Below are positions 1 through 8,215 of a DNA stretch of 64,000 nt, one piece after another. The position numbers and the translations under genes are program-made. The stretch's first letter is position 1. Each line of letters starts with the position of its first letter. Origin of the DNA: Evansella vedderi (GTDB taxonomy: Bacteria; Bacillota; Bacilli; Bacillales; Salisediminibacteriaceae); the NCBI RefSeq assembly GCF_030813435.1, contig NZ_JAUSUG010000002.1:310001-374000 (forward strand). The letters run 5' to 3'. The notes beneath the pieces were generated by a model. The model worked only from the letters and a program-made list of their open reading frames with translations, made no database searches and was not told the origin of the DNA.

Positions 1-1
1 C

Positions 2-667
2 GAGGCTAGCTTAAAGCGGTTGAATGTTGACTATATCGATATTTACTATTGTCATCGATTTGACGACCAAACGCCAGTGGAAGAAACCCTCCGTGCATTG
101 GATGATTTAACAGCACAAGGGAAAATCTTATATTCTGCTGTGAGTGAATGGACCGCAGCTCAAATTACAGAAGCAACAGGAATTAGTCAACGCCTGAATT
201 TACGCCCTCTTATATCGAATCAGCCGATCTATAATATGTTCGAGCGATATATTGAAAAAGAAGTACTACCTGTTAGTGAAAAAAATGGTATTGGCCAAAT
301 TGTTTTTTCTCCACTAGCGCAAGGGGTGTTAACAGGTAAATATAAGCCAGGAATGGACTTACCAAAGGACAGCCGCGGAGCCGATGAAAGCGTGAATTTC
401 GTTATTAAAAGCTATTTTCAAGAAAATGTTCTTGAATGTGTACAAGAACTAAACAGCCTTGCTAAGGAGTTAGGCATCTCGTTATCACAGCTATCCTTAG
501 CTTGGGTCCTTCGCCACCCAGGCGTCAGCTCTGCATTAATCGGTGCAAGCAAACCAGCGCAAATTGAAGAAAATGTGAAGGCTGTGGAAGTGGACCTTTC
601 GGAAGATACTTTGGCTGAGATTGAGCGTATTTTAAAGAAAGTTGAAGGATTTGCACCGTTAAGATAA
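2..667 (+). CDS. Aldo/keto reductase, C-terminal part (open at left edge)
   Basis: The reading frame enters from outside the window and 221 residues are visible. They begin just before the DYIDIYYCHR strand of the aldo/keto reductase TIM barrel and include the late motifs SNQPIYNMF, FSPLAQGVLTGKY and SSALIGASKPAQIEEN. These belong to the branch containing YhdN and the potassium-channel beta subunits. The family reduces carbonyls with NAD(P)H in the cytosol; the catalytic Asp/Tyr/Lys lie mostly upstream and cannot be checked. The substrate is unknown. A strong hairpin follows the stop codon. Confidence 0.9.
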   Translation, partial: EASLKRLNVDYIDIYYCHRFDDQTPVEETLRALDDLTAQGKILYSAVSEWTAAQITEATGISQRLNLRPLISNQPIYNMFERYIEKEVLPVSEKNGIGQIVFSPLAQGVLTGKYKPGMDLPKDSRGADESVNFVIKSYFQENVLECVQELNSLAKELGISLSQLSLAWVLRHPGVSSALIGASKPAQIEENVKAVEVDLSEDTLAEIERILKKVEGFAPLR

Positions 668-702
668 CAACCCTTTAGAGTTTTTACTGTCATAGGAACA
701 AG

Positions 703-732
703 AAAAAAGTAACCAAGAGTGGTTACTTTTTT
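703..732. terminator. Bidirectional intrinsic terminator after the aldo/keto reductase
   Basis: A 12-bp perfect stem with A-run and T-run on either side (AAAAAAGTAACC, six-base loop, then its complement) lies 36 bp after the stop at 667. It can work on both strands. The stretch from here to 1024 shows no further gene or recognisable element. Confidence 0.85.
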
Positions 733-1024
733 CTTTAACATTTATTGTCGCCGCTCTTCATGCAACATTTGGTTACCTTGATCAGTGGGTAGACGAACTA
801 AGTCTTTTTTAATTTATCCAATTAATTATATATTATGGAACTTCCTTTCATGTAACAGTTTGAATTGCCCCCTTAAAAGCATCCCTTTATTTAGGCTATC
901 ACTACCTCATTAATAAATGTCACTCTATAAGTTGAGTGTTATTTTTTGTATTCACATTAAATAAATAATTCCAAGAACAAAGATCTATAACGCTTTGAGA
1001 TCCAAAGGTTACAGAAAGATCAAT

Positions 1025-1822
1025 TTAGAAGCAGCTTTTACAGAATTCCCATGAGTTGCCTCTTTCATGGGTAACGTACTCTATTAATTCATCTTTATTC
1101 TTGGAGCACACTTTAGGGATTGTGGTCCTTTTTCCTTTGTCTTGTTTTCTCATTAGGAATCTACAATCTGCTCGGTGAATTTTATTCATTCCTTTACTGC
1201 TATTGGTGCCGCCAAAATAATTAAACACATAACCTGTATAATTTTCTTCTAGCCATGTTTCATATCCCTGTTCATCTTTCGAATACTTGTGTATTTTTAC
1301 TTGAATGGTTGGTCGTTCTTTAATCTTATCTTTTTGTACTTTAATTAGCTTCTGTTCCCTTGTTTTAGAAGGTGGTGGTGATAGGGTTTTTATTGGGGAT
1401 ACTTCCCCTTGTGGTTCTATGTATTTGGGCTCTTTGAAATCCCATTGGCCATACACCCTCATCAGCCAAACCCCTAATTGAAAGGCTTGGTTTAAGGCAT
1501 CCTCTGCCTCTTCGCTGGTGCCATATTTGGCATTATGTACTGCCCTGTTCCCCCGAATTCGAAGAAACTGCAATTTATCATAAATTTCATAGCTAATGAT
1601 GTCCTTACTTAACAGCCTTTTAATTCTTTTGTATTGCGGATGTATATCCATGCGTGGGATTTTTTCCAAATCGTTGAGGATGGCCGTTACCGTTTCCCCA
1701 AACATTCTTAGTTTAACTAGCGTTGTATTTGGATCATTAACAACATGTTTTTCTGCCATCTGACCAATTTCAGCTAACAAATTCCACTTCTTTGCTAAAA
1801 AATCAAAGTTCCCCTTCCCCAT
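1025..1822 (-). CDS. HEPN/DUF4145-like protein with C-terminal Cys/His cluster, function unknown
   Basis: A protein of 265 residues. Residues about 5-130 are helical and resemble the DUF4145-type domain also found at the N-terminus of type I restriction HsdR subunits, including RGNRAVHN (an R-x5-H arrangement as in HEPN domains) and a following GVWLMRVYG helix. A lysine-rich linker with a PPPSK stretch (about 140-170) leads to a C-terminal module of about 80 residues with HRADC, KVCS and the final EFCKSC, which looks like a zinc-binding cluster. It is monocistronic. I do not recognise the full architecture; a nuclease or defence role is only inferred from the two halves. Confidence 0.7.
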   Translation of the reverse strand: MGKGNFDFLAKKWNLLAEIGQMAEKHVVNDPNTTLVKLRMFGETVTAILNDLEKIPRMDIHPQYKRIKRLLSKDIISYEIYDKLQFLRIRGNRAVHNAKYGTSEEAEDALNQAFQLGVWLMRVYGQWDFKEPKYIEPQGEVSPIKTLSPPPSKTREQKLIKVQKDKIKERPTIQVKIHKYSKDEQGYETWLEENYTGYVFNYFGGTNSSKGMNKIHRADCRFLMRKQDKGKRTTIPKVCSKNKDELIEYVTHERGNSWEFCKSCF

Positions 1823-2072
1823 CCCATCACCTCGTATTTAGTTTCATTCGTACCGAAATCTACATAAATAAAATTATTAATAAGTTCTATAAATATTCTC
1901 GATTTCCTTTAAATCTGGAAAACGATGTATTTCCGTGCATACTAAAAAAAGACGATCGTATACATCCATTGAAACTGAATGAAGTATAAGACCGCCCTTA
2001 ATACCTTGTATCTTAGGGAGTTCTCCATGCAAGTACTATATGCACCATGGATATGAAAATGCATTAATCTTG

Positions 2073-2376
2073 TCTCTCGAATCCGTTACAGGCGGACGCT
2101 TTCCGCGGGCGGTCCGGGAGCCTCCTCGACGCTATCGCAGAGGCCACTGAAAAAGATCGCTTTTTATCTTTTTCAGTGGCCTTGAAGCAATGAGCGGAGC
2201 CGTTGCAATGTTTTCAAAGCCTTATATGAGTGGGTTTCTCATATAAGGCGCGCAACGAGCGAAGCCATTGCCACTGTTCAAATTGACTTTTTCAGTGGCC
2301 TCGCTATCGCATCTGTGGGGTCTCCCAAGGACACGCTTTTCCCGCAGGAGTCGCCGCCTTTCACTCCTTCGAGAGA
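2073..2376. repeat. GC-rich foldback repeat, interrupted by a nested element
   Basis: The ends are inverted repeats TCTCTCGAA (2073) and TTCGAGAGA (2368). Inside are the paired segments TTTCCGCGGGC and CCCGCAGGAGTCGCC, characteristic of a GC-rich repeat frequent in Bacillaceae intergenic DNA. The element is split by the hairpin element at 2140-2302. The 1.0 kb between 1823 and 2840 holds this, a second copy at 2471-2675 and the axe2 promoter, with no gene that I can support. Confidence 0.75.
2140..2302. mobile_element. 163-bp MITE-like hairpin element with 9-bp target duplication
   Basis: The 16-bp ends are exact inverted repeats (GAGGCCACTGAAAAAG and its complement). The element is flanked by the direct repeat GCTATCGCA at 2131-2139 and 2303-2311, the signature of insertion with a 9-bp target duplication. 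The left end folds into a hairpin (arm, loop, arm) and the body carries a second hairpin built on CCTTATATGAG/CTCATATAAGG. It has no coding capacity. Related bodies occur at 35985-36132 and 52780-52904. The transposase that moved it is not in the window. Confidence 0.8.
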
Positions 2377-2470
2377 TGCAATCTGTAATCCAGCATTTGT
2401 ATTTTCAGGGTTGACTTCCATGCAATGAAAATTACACCATGGACTATGAAAATTGACAATGTTTAACTGA

Positions 2471-2675
2471 GGAATGAGCGAAGGCCCACGAGACTCCTGT
2501 GGGAGTATGGTCTAGGCGAGACCCCGCAACGACGAGCATAGGCATCATGAATATGCTGCGAGTTGTCTCGACGGATGCTACAACAGAGCATCACTAGCAG
2601 AGGAAGAGACAGCAGAAGTCGTGAGGAGGCTCGGCAGATCACCCACGGAAAGCGAGTGGGCTGTAGCGAATGATC
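2471..2675. repeat. GC-rich foldback repeat, second copy, with internal module
   Basis: GCCCACGAGACTCCTGTGGG at the left and CCCACGGAAAGCGAGTGGGC at the right form the inverted ends. The middle carries a module around GTTGTCTCGACGGATGC that recurs in opposite orientation at about 46,360-46,410, so this is one family with optional inserts. Confidence 0.65.
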
Positions 2676-2796
2676 ACATAATTTTTATTTTTAGGTTGAA
2701 CTATATAGTTATTAAATAATAAAGTGAAACAATAAGTGATGAGGGTTTATATGAGCAACACTTGGTTGAAAATTAATCAATATGTTACTACTTTTA

Positions 2797-2805
2797 TGCT
2801 ATACT
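2797..2805 (+). promoter_or_regulatory. Extended -10 promoter of the esterase gene
   Basis: TGC followed directly by TATACT forms an extended -10 element 36 bp before the esterase start codon. No good -35 is visible at the expected distance, which is normal for extended -10 promoters. Confidence 0.5.
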
Positions 2806-2840
2806 CAAATTAAATTTTATACGGAGAGGAATGGGAGTTT

Positions 2841-3491
2841 ATGATACTAGAAAAAGGGAATAAGCTTCTTTTTATTGGGGATTCCATAACGGATTGTGAT
2901 AGGAAAAAGCCTGAAGGAGAAGGGACCTTTGATGCCCTTGGAAAAGGATATGTCTCTTTCGTTGATGCATTACTTCAGTCCACTTATCCTGAGCTTGGAA
3001 TAAGGGTAGTTAACCAAGGGATTAGTGGGAATACGGTTCGAGATCTGCATGCTCGGTGGCAGGAGGATGTTCTTGCCCATAATCCCGATTGGCTTTCCAT
3101 CATGATTGGTATTAATGACGTTTGGCGTCAATTCGACAAACCTTTAATAAAGGAAAAACATGTGTATTTAGATGAGTACGCAGAAACCCTAGAGAAGCTT
3201 GTATCGGAAACAAGACGAAATGTAAAAGGGATGGTACTAATGACTCCTTTTTACATCGAAAATAACGAAGATGCCATGCTACATACCATGAATCAGTACG
3301 GAGACATAGTGAAACAGTTGGCAGAAAAGTATGACTGCATTCTTGTCGATACACAAGCAGCCTTTAATAAAGTATTAAAGAACTTACATTCTTCTGCATT
3401 AGCCTGGGATCGAGTTCATCCATCTGCAACAGGTCACATGCTCCTAGCAAGAGCGTTTTTACGGGAGATTAGCTTTAATTGGGAAAAATAG
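2841..3491 (+). CDS. axe2: SGNH-family acetylxylan esterase (Axe2-type)
   Basis: A cytosolic 216-residue SGNH hydrolase with no signal peptide. From memory it is very similar over its full length to Axe2 of Geobacillus stearothermophilus, which removes acetyl groups from xylo-oligosaccharides. Visible catalytic blocks: GDSITD with the nucleophile Ser15, ISGNT near residue 61 (oxyanion Gly/Asn), GINDVWR near 90-96, and DRVHP with Asp190 and His193. A good ribosome binding site precedes ATG 2841. It lies alone between repeats rather than in a xylan cluster; the GH3 and sugar ABC genes are 25 kb away. Confidence 0.92.
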   Translation: MILEKGNKLLFIGDSITDCDRKKPEGEGTFDALGKGYVSFVDALLQSTYPELGIRVVNQGISGNTVRDLHARWQEDVLAHNPDWLSIMIGINDVWRQFDKPLIKEKHVYLDEYAETLEKLVSETRRNVKGMVLMTPFYIENNEDAMLHTMNQYGDIVKQLAEKYDCILVDTQAAFNKVLKNLHSSALAWDRVHPSATGHMLLARAFLREISFNWEK

Positions 3492-3590
3492 TTTGTGACT
3501 AGTGAAAAGGTGCTTTCCTTTTTTTCAGTAGGCCGAATGCAACGGACGAAGCCATTGGAACTTTACTTATTAACTATTTCACTTGGTCTT

Positions 3591-3640
3591 GGGCGGTTCC
3601 AATGCTTCCTATCTGTTGAAAGGAAGCATTGGAACCGCCC
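3591..3640 (+). terminator. Hairpin with 19-bp perfect stem after the esterase gene
   Basis: GGGCGGTTCCAATGCTTCC pairs exactly with its complement across a 12-base loop. It is followed by ATTATTTAAT rather than a clean T-run, so it may act as a two-way barrier between the convergent esterase and FAH genes. The bases just before it (GCAACGGACGAAGCCATTGG) resemble the body of the hairpin element at 2140, suggesting a decayed copy. Confidence 0.65.
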
Positions 3641-3657
3641 ATTATTTAATTATACAA

Positions 3658-4554
3658 TTATTCCTCCGCAACAAAGGTATTTGTTAAGGAACCTACCTTT
3701 TCAATCTCCACAGTCACTACATCCCCCGGTTGTAAGTAAACTTGCTTCTCTTTCGGATATCCCATTACTACTCCTTCAGGTGTGCCTGTTAAGATAATGT
3801 CTCCAGGGGTTAACGTCATATGCTGAGAAATATAGCTCACGATTTCGTCTACGTAAAAAATCATATCGGAAGTATTTGAATCCTGACGTACTTCTCCATT
3901 AACATAGGTTTTTAAAGACAAGTTATTAGGGTTGCCCACTTCATCTGCCGTTACTAAATAGGGACCTACTGGACTAAAATCATCACATGTTTTCCCCAAT
4001 AGCCATTGTGGTGTTTTTAATTGTAAGTCCCTTGCAGATAGGTCGTTCGCCGTACAGTAGCCAAAAACATGATCCAATGCATTTCCTTTACTTACGTATT
4101 TTGCTTCTTTTCCAATAACAACTCCTAGTTCTACTTCATAATCTAATTTTTCCGTCACTCTCGGGACTGCAATAGTAGATTTATGTGCAGTTAAAGCGTT
4201 GTTAAATTTATTAAATAGAATCGGAACTTCCGGGTAAGGGGAATTTGTTTCATCGGCATGCTTACGGTAATTTAACCCCACACAAATAATTTTATTTGGC
4301 TGTGTAACAGCGGGCCCCCACTGAATCGTTTCTTCATCGAGAATAAAGGAAGTATCCTCTGTTTCCGCCAATGCACTCACATACTGTTGTAAAGCAGCAA
4401 CCGCTGACTCACCTTGTTGAATAACTTCCATCACCGACGTTGGAACATTCTCCGCTGGTACCTTTTCTAACGCTGCTTCTATATCCATAATTCCCCGGTC
4501 CGTTTTCACACCTAATTTTTGTTCTTCTTGTTTCACAAACGTAACTAGTTTCAT
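3658..4554 (-). CDS. Fumarylacetoacetate hydrolase (FAH) family protein
   Basis: A protein of 298 residues. Residues 1-85 are the variable N-terminal part; the catalytic FAH fold follows from KIICVGLNYRKHADE. Metal-binding acidic residues are visible in DYEVELGVVIG and the downstream CTANDLSARDLQ, and TPEGVVMG closes the active site. Family members hydrolyse or decarboxylate beta-diketo acids. With an L-rhamnose mutarotase and an aldo/keto reductase upstream on the same strand, a role as 2,4-diketo-3-deoxy-L-rhamnonate (or fuconate) hydrolase in a non-phosphorylative sugar pathway is a reasonable inference. The start has a strong GGAGGAG site. A short GCCTGC/GCAGGC hairpin lies in the 97-bp gap to the upstream gene. 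Confidence 0.9.
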   Translation of the reverse strand: MKLVTFVKQEEQKLGVKTDRGIMDIEAALEKVPAENVPTSVMEVIQQGESAVAALQQYVSALAETEDTSFILDEETIQWGPAVTQPNKIICVGLNYRKHADETNSPYPEVPILFNKFNNALTAHKSTIAVPRVTEKLDYEVELGVVIGKEAKYVSKGNALDHVFGYCTANDLSARDLQLKTPQWLLGKTCDDFSPVGPYLVTADEVGNPNNLSLKTYVNGEVRQDSNTSDMIFYVDEIVSYISQHMTLTPGDIILTGTPEGVVMGYPKEKQVYLQPGDVVTVEIEKVGSLTNTFVAEE

Positions 4555-4651
4555 AGAATTTCTCCTCCGCCCCTTTTATGGCTAATAATGAGGCCTGCTC
4601 CAAGGAGGCTCGGCGAAGAGCCACCCGATGCAGGCTTTGTGATATTTATTA

Positions 4652-5575
4652 TTACTTTACCGCCTGTGGGTGGTCATCTTGAACTAGATCTAAGCTTGCT
4701 GCACTAGCATTTAGCTCCACTTGTTCCGGACTTTTACACCCTGGGATTACTGTTGTTACGGCAGGATGCTTTAAGCACCAGGCCAACGCCCACTGAGCCA
4801 TATTGACCCCTTCTGGTACTTCGTTCAACTTAATCTCTTCCACTAAACGAAGCTTCCTTGCTACGTCTTCTTGATCATGTTTGTGGCGAACATCCTGATC
4901 ACCAAAGACAGCACCTGGCTTGTATTTCCCACTAAGGTAACCGCTTGCCAATGGAACACGTGCAAGGACCCCTAAATCCTGCCTCTCACATGATGGGAAA
5001 ACCTCTTCCTCCGGCTCCCTCTCCAAACGGTTATACACCACTTGTATCGCCTTAGCATTCACTTCCGTTGCTAAATCCGTTTGATAAATGTTTTGATTGC
5101 TGCCGATAGATATCCCTAAATGACGTATCTTCCCTGCCTGTACTTGTTTATCAAGCATCGTCCATAGTTCATCGTTCTTGAAAGATTCATCACTGCCTGA
5201 ATGGAACTGATAAAGATCTATGTAATCTGTTTTTAGGGCCTTTAAAGAATCCTCTAACTGTGTTAATACTTCCTCCGCTGACCAGTGATTTGTACGCTCA
5301 AAATTAGCGTGGAACTGGTGACCAAACTTCGTTGCCACAATCCAATCCTCTCGCTTATCGTTGGACAGATAGTTCCCAATAAATTTTTCCGAAAGATGGT
5401 CCCCATAACACTCTGCCGTGTCAATAAGATTTATGCCCACTTCCTTCGATTTATCTAAGATGCTGTTTACTTCTTCTTGGGAAAAATCCATCCCCCACTC
5501 CCCACCAAATTGCCATGTTCCAACACCAACTACAGACACCTTCAAATCCGTTTTTCCAAGTCTTCGATATTTCAT
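4652..5575 (-). CDS. Aldo/keto reductase
   Basis: A full-length member (307 residues from the chosen start). MKYRRLGKTDLKVSVVGVG is the usual N-terminus, GINLIDTAECYG holds the catalytic Asp and Tyr, KFGHQF the Lys and YQFHSG the His. The ATG at 5575 was preferred over an upstream ATG because AAAGGAG precedes it and homology begins there. It lies between the mutarotase and FAH genes on the same strand and probably belongs to the same sugar-acid pathway. The substrate is not determined by sequence. Confidence 0.88.
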   Translation of the reverse strand: MKYRRLGKTDLKVSVVGVGTWQFGGEWGMDFSQEEVNSILDKSKEVGINLIDTAECYGDHLSEKFIGNYLSNDKREDWIVATKFGHQFHANFERTNHWSAEEVLTQLEDSLKALKTDYIDLYQFHSGSDESFKNDELWTMLDKQVQAGKIRHLGISIGSNQNIYQTDLATEVNAKAIQVVYNRLEREPEEEVFPSCERQDLGVLARVPLASGYLSGKYKPGAVFGDQDVRHKHDQEDVARKLRLVEEIKLNEVPEGVNMAQWALAWCLKHPAVTTVIPGCKSPEQVELNASAASLDLVQDDHPQAVK

Positions 5576-5678
5576 TCCTTTCCACTCCTTTTGCAGTTTC
5601 ATTTATATTTTCCAAAATGAGGCTAGGACATAACAAAGCGTTTAACTGGAAATACGAACAGTGTACTACCTTAGCGGA

Positions 5679-5783
5679 GGAAATATACGTAGACTCCTGC
5701 GGGAGCAAAGGCAAAGATGAGACCCCACAGTGCGTTAGACGAGGAGACTCACCAGCCGCCCGCGGAAAGCGAAGTATATTTCC
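5679..5783. repeat. GC-rich foldback repeat between mutarotase and reductase genes
   Basis: Ends GGAAATATA and TATATTTCC are inverted. Internal ACTCCTGCGGGAG and CCCGCGGAAAGCG match the family at 2073, in opposite orientation. It fills most of the 311-bp gap and may separate what was once one operon. Confidence 0.7.
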
Positions 5784-5886
5784 GAAGCGATTTTTATATG
5801 CACCAATTATAATCTCTATTTCGTTCGGATTTGTCATTTATAAAACACTTTTGTTCCAGCCTCATTTCATACCTATTTCCAGTCTA

Positions 5887-6201
5887 TTATTTCAAGTAAA
5901 ATACATCTTTTAATTCCTTAGCCACAGGGCTGTTATCAGGATTGGTTTCCATGATGTCCTTCATGTACGCCCACCACTTTTGGCATATTTCCGTTTCCGC
6001 CACCTTACTCCAGCGTTCCTCATCCTCAATTTCCACATAGGCAAATAAATTTCCAGTCTCTTCATCTAAAAAAATCGAGTAATTATGTGCCCCATGCTCC
6101 TTTAGCATTTCTCCCATTTCCGGCCACAACTCATCATGGCGTTTCTTGTATTCTTCAAAATGTCCAGGATAGACTTTCATTACAGAAGCTTTTCGAATCA
6201 T
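5887..6201 (-). CDS. rhaM: L-rhamnose mutarotase
   Basis: Interconverts alpha- and beta-L-rhamnopyranose ahead of catabolism. The 104-residue protein follows the family throughout: [22 protein letters not shown] (Tyr and His of the active site), [31 protein letters not shown] and the ending ELKDVFYLK. The ATG at 6201 is preferred to the one at 6207 because AAGGGG then has a 6-base spacing and homologues start MIRKA. It is first in the minus-strand set with the reductase and FAH genes. No rhaA, rhaB or rhaD is in view, so the canonical phosphorylating pathway is not supported here. Confidence 0.93.
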   Translation of the reverse strand: MIRKASVMKVYPGHFEEYKKRHDELWPEMGEMLKEHGAHNYSIFLDEETGNLFAYVEIEDEERWSKVAETEICQKWWAYMKDIMETNPDNSPVAKELKDVFYLK

Positions 6202-6430
6202 TTCCATTCCCCTTTTCTTCTATTTTTTGTTGAGAATTTACCCATTAAGAACTTTTTGCTCTGCTTTATATACCCAAGCCTTGGTTTAGTTTCCCTTCTT
6301 TACCATACTAATTCAACGCTCCATGTCCAAACCCCTCTTCTAACAACCAATTTCCCTTGGCCCCGTTCACTACTCCCTATGTTTTTATTTACACCTCATT
6401 TCTAGTAAAATGTGTCTTGTATAATAGCTG

Positions 6431-6505
6431 TTTTGTAAACCCTATTGTTTTTTTTAAAGCTTGAAGAAGCGAAAGGCTGCGACTCCAGCGGGAAAAGCAA
6501 CAGCC
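6431..6505. repeat. Partial GC-rich repeat in the rhaM / flavoprotein intergenic region
   Basis: AGCTTGAAGAAGCGAAAGGCTGCGACTCCAGCGGGAAAAGCAACAG is the complement of the repeat end found at 46,425-46,480 and 60,095-60,140. It sits 30-100 bp upstream of the flavoprotein start. The rest of 6202-6535 shows nothing recognisable. Confidence 0.6.
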
Positions 6506-6535
6506 TAAATTCAATAGTAAAGGTAAAGGAAAGAG

Positions 6536-8215
6536 TTGTTTTATATGAAGTCAATGGAAGTTATAAAAACGAATATTCTAATCATTGGATCTGGTGCGGC
6601 TGGTCTTGTCGCTAGTGTATATGCTGGTCAGGCAGGTGCAGATGTTTTCGTTATTGATAAAGGTGCTGTTGGGAAAAGTGGCTCCACCGTAGGCGCTGTG
6701 CAAATTGCCAGCTTAGGTGCCTGGTCCCAACCGGAAGATAGTGTAGAAAATTACCTTAATGATATTAAAGAAAGTGGCCGCGGTCTTAGCGATCCAGAGT
6801 TGATGAATATCCTTGCTAACGACCTCTCCACCCGCCTTGAGGATTTAATCGATTGGGGATTAAAGCTTGATTTAGATGAGAATAAAGAAGTAGCTGTTTT
6901 TCCCACTGCTGGTCATTCTGTCCCCCGTTCCGTCAGTGCTCGCAAGGGAAAAATGGGGCTTGCCATTGTCCAAACCCTCATTCGGAAAGTAAACTCCATG
7001 GATAATGTTCGGAAATGGAGCGATGTAATTACTTTGGAGTTAGTGAAGACGTCCGGTCACATCTGTGGTGCTATTGTTTTTGACCAGAAGACAAACACGC
7101 CTTACCTTATACATAGTAATGCAGTAATCCTTGCCACTGGGGGAATCGGCCAACTCTATCCCATTACTAGCAACCCGGCGCAAACCACAGGAGATGGATT
7201 TTCCTTAGGATTAGCTGCCGGGGCTTCCTTGATCGATATGGAACAAGTTCAATTTTATCCCGTCAGTTTAGTTACGCCACATTCCATTGCCGGACTGTGC
7301 ATTAGCTTTTACCATTATTCGAAGCTTTACAACAGCCGTGGGGAGCGGTTTATGACCGCTTATGAACCGGAGTTTTTAGAAAATACAACAAGGGACAAGC
7401 TAGCCATCGCCATCGCAACAGAAATTGCCACTGGTCGAGGCACGTCACGGGGCGGCGTTTACCTCGATGCTTCCGGTGAATTGGACAAGGTAAAGAAGGA
7501 GTTCCCCCACGAGTTTACCCTATGCACAGATCGAGGGATAGATCTTGCCAAGGACCGTGCAGAAATTGGACCAGCAGCTCACTTTATTATGGGCGGTATT
7601 CAGGCTGATGGGGACGGAGCCACCACAGTCCCAGGGCTGTACGTTGCCGGTGAGACTGCCGGTGGGCTCCACGGGGGAAATCGTCTCGGCAACAACGCCC
7701 TCTCCGAATGCATTGTCTTTGGCGCCAGAGCAGGACTAGCGGCCACCGCGGTCGAGGGGATCACATCCGCTCCCCCTTCCAATTCACCACAATCCAAGAT
7801 GACAGACCTGTTTTTGAAAAAAATTCAGTCACCAACGAATGGACATATTAGGCCCCATGAGTTAAAGGAGAAGCTTCAAGGGATATTAGGTGAAAACGTT
7901 GGGGTTATTCGTACGAACGAAAGTCTTGGAAAAGCGTTACAACAGCTGAAAGAAGTAGAGGTCGAACTGGAGCAGGTGAAGCTTAGTAGTACTGGGGTCT
8001 ATTCCCGTGAAATCCTTGATTTTATTGAAGCTGGCCATATGGTTCGCACAGCTCAGGCCATTGTAGGTGCTGCTATCCAAAGGAAGGAGAGTCGTGGAGC
8101 ACATTTTACTACGGATTATCCTCAAATGTCCTCCGAAACGTACCATACAATTGTGAAACTTGATGATGAGACAATGGAATTTGGCACAAGCCCAGTGAAA
8201 GGGGGAGATAGGTGA
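6536..8215 (+). CDS. FAD-dependent oxidoreductase of the fumarate reductase / succinate dehydrogenase flavoprotein family
   Basis: A protein of 559 residues. The N-terminal Rossmann FAD motif reads ILIIGSGAAGLVAS, followed by KGAVGKSGSTVGAVQ. Mid-protein ATGGIGQLYPITSNP and GDGFSLGLAAGA and the late HFIMGGIQ, GLYVAGETAGGLHGGNRLGNNALSE complete the SdhA/FrdA/NadB/AprA fold. A helical C-terminal domain follows. The start is either TTG 6536 (AAAGGAAAG at good spacing) or ATG 6545. The stop overlaps the next gene, a small 2Fe-2S protein, by one base, so the two very likely form a complex. No membrane anchor gene is adjacent, and the acceptor or substrate is unknown. Confidence 0.9.
   Translation: MFYMKSMEVIKTNILIIGSGAAGLVASVYAGQAGADVFVIDKGAVGKSGSTVGAVQIASLGAWSQPEDSVENYLNDIKESGRGLSDPELMNILANDLSTRLEDLIDWGLKLDLDENKEVAVFPTAGHSVPRSVSARKGKMGLAIVQTLIRKVNSMDNVRKWSDVITLELVKTSGHICGAIVFDQKTNTPYLIHSNAVILATGGIGQLYPITSNPAQTTGDGFSLGLAAGASLIDMEQVQFYPVSLVTPHSIAGLCISFYHYSKLYNSRGERFMTAYEPEFLENTTRDKLAIAIATEIATGRGTSRGGVYLDASGELDKVKKEFPHEFTLCTDRGIDLAKDRAEIGPAAHFIMGGIQADGDGATTVPGLYVAGETAGGLHGGNRLGNNALSECIVFGARAGLAATAVEGITSAPPSNSPQSKMTDLFLKKIQSPTNGHIRPHELKEKLQGILGENVGVIRTNESLGKALQQLKEVEVELEQVKLSSTGVYSREILDFIEAGHMVRTAQAIVGAAIQRKESRGAHFTTDYPQMSSETYHTIVKLDDETMEFGTSPVKGGDR

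Noticed and set aside
418-741. 107-residue ORF antisense to the aldo/keto reductase
   Set aside because: It lies inside the reductase gene on the other strand and starts in the terminator.
1792-1989. 65-residue ORF upstream of the HEPN-like gene
   Set aside because: No ribosome binding site, AT-rich composition, and overlap with the start of the HEPN-like gene.
3495-3797. 100-residue ORF after the esterase gene
   Set aside because: It spans the terminator hairpin and runs antisense into the FAH gene.
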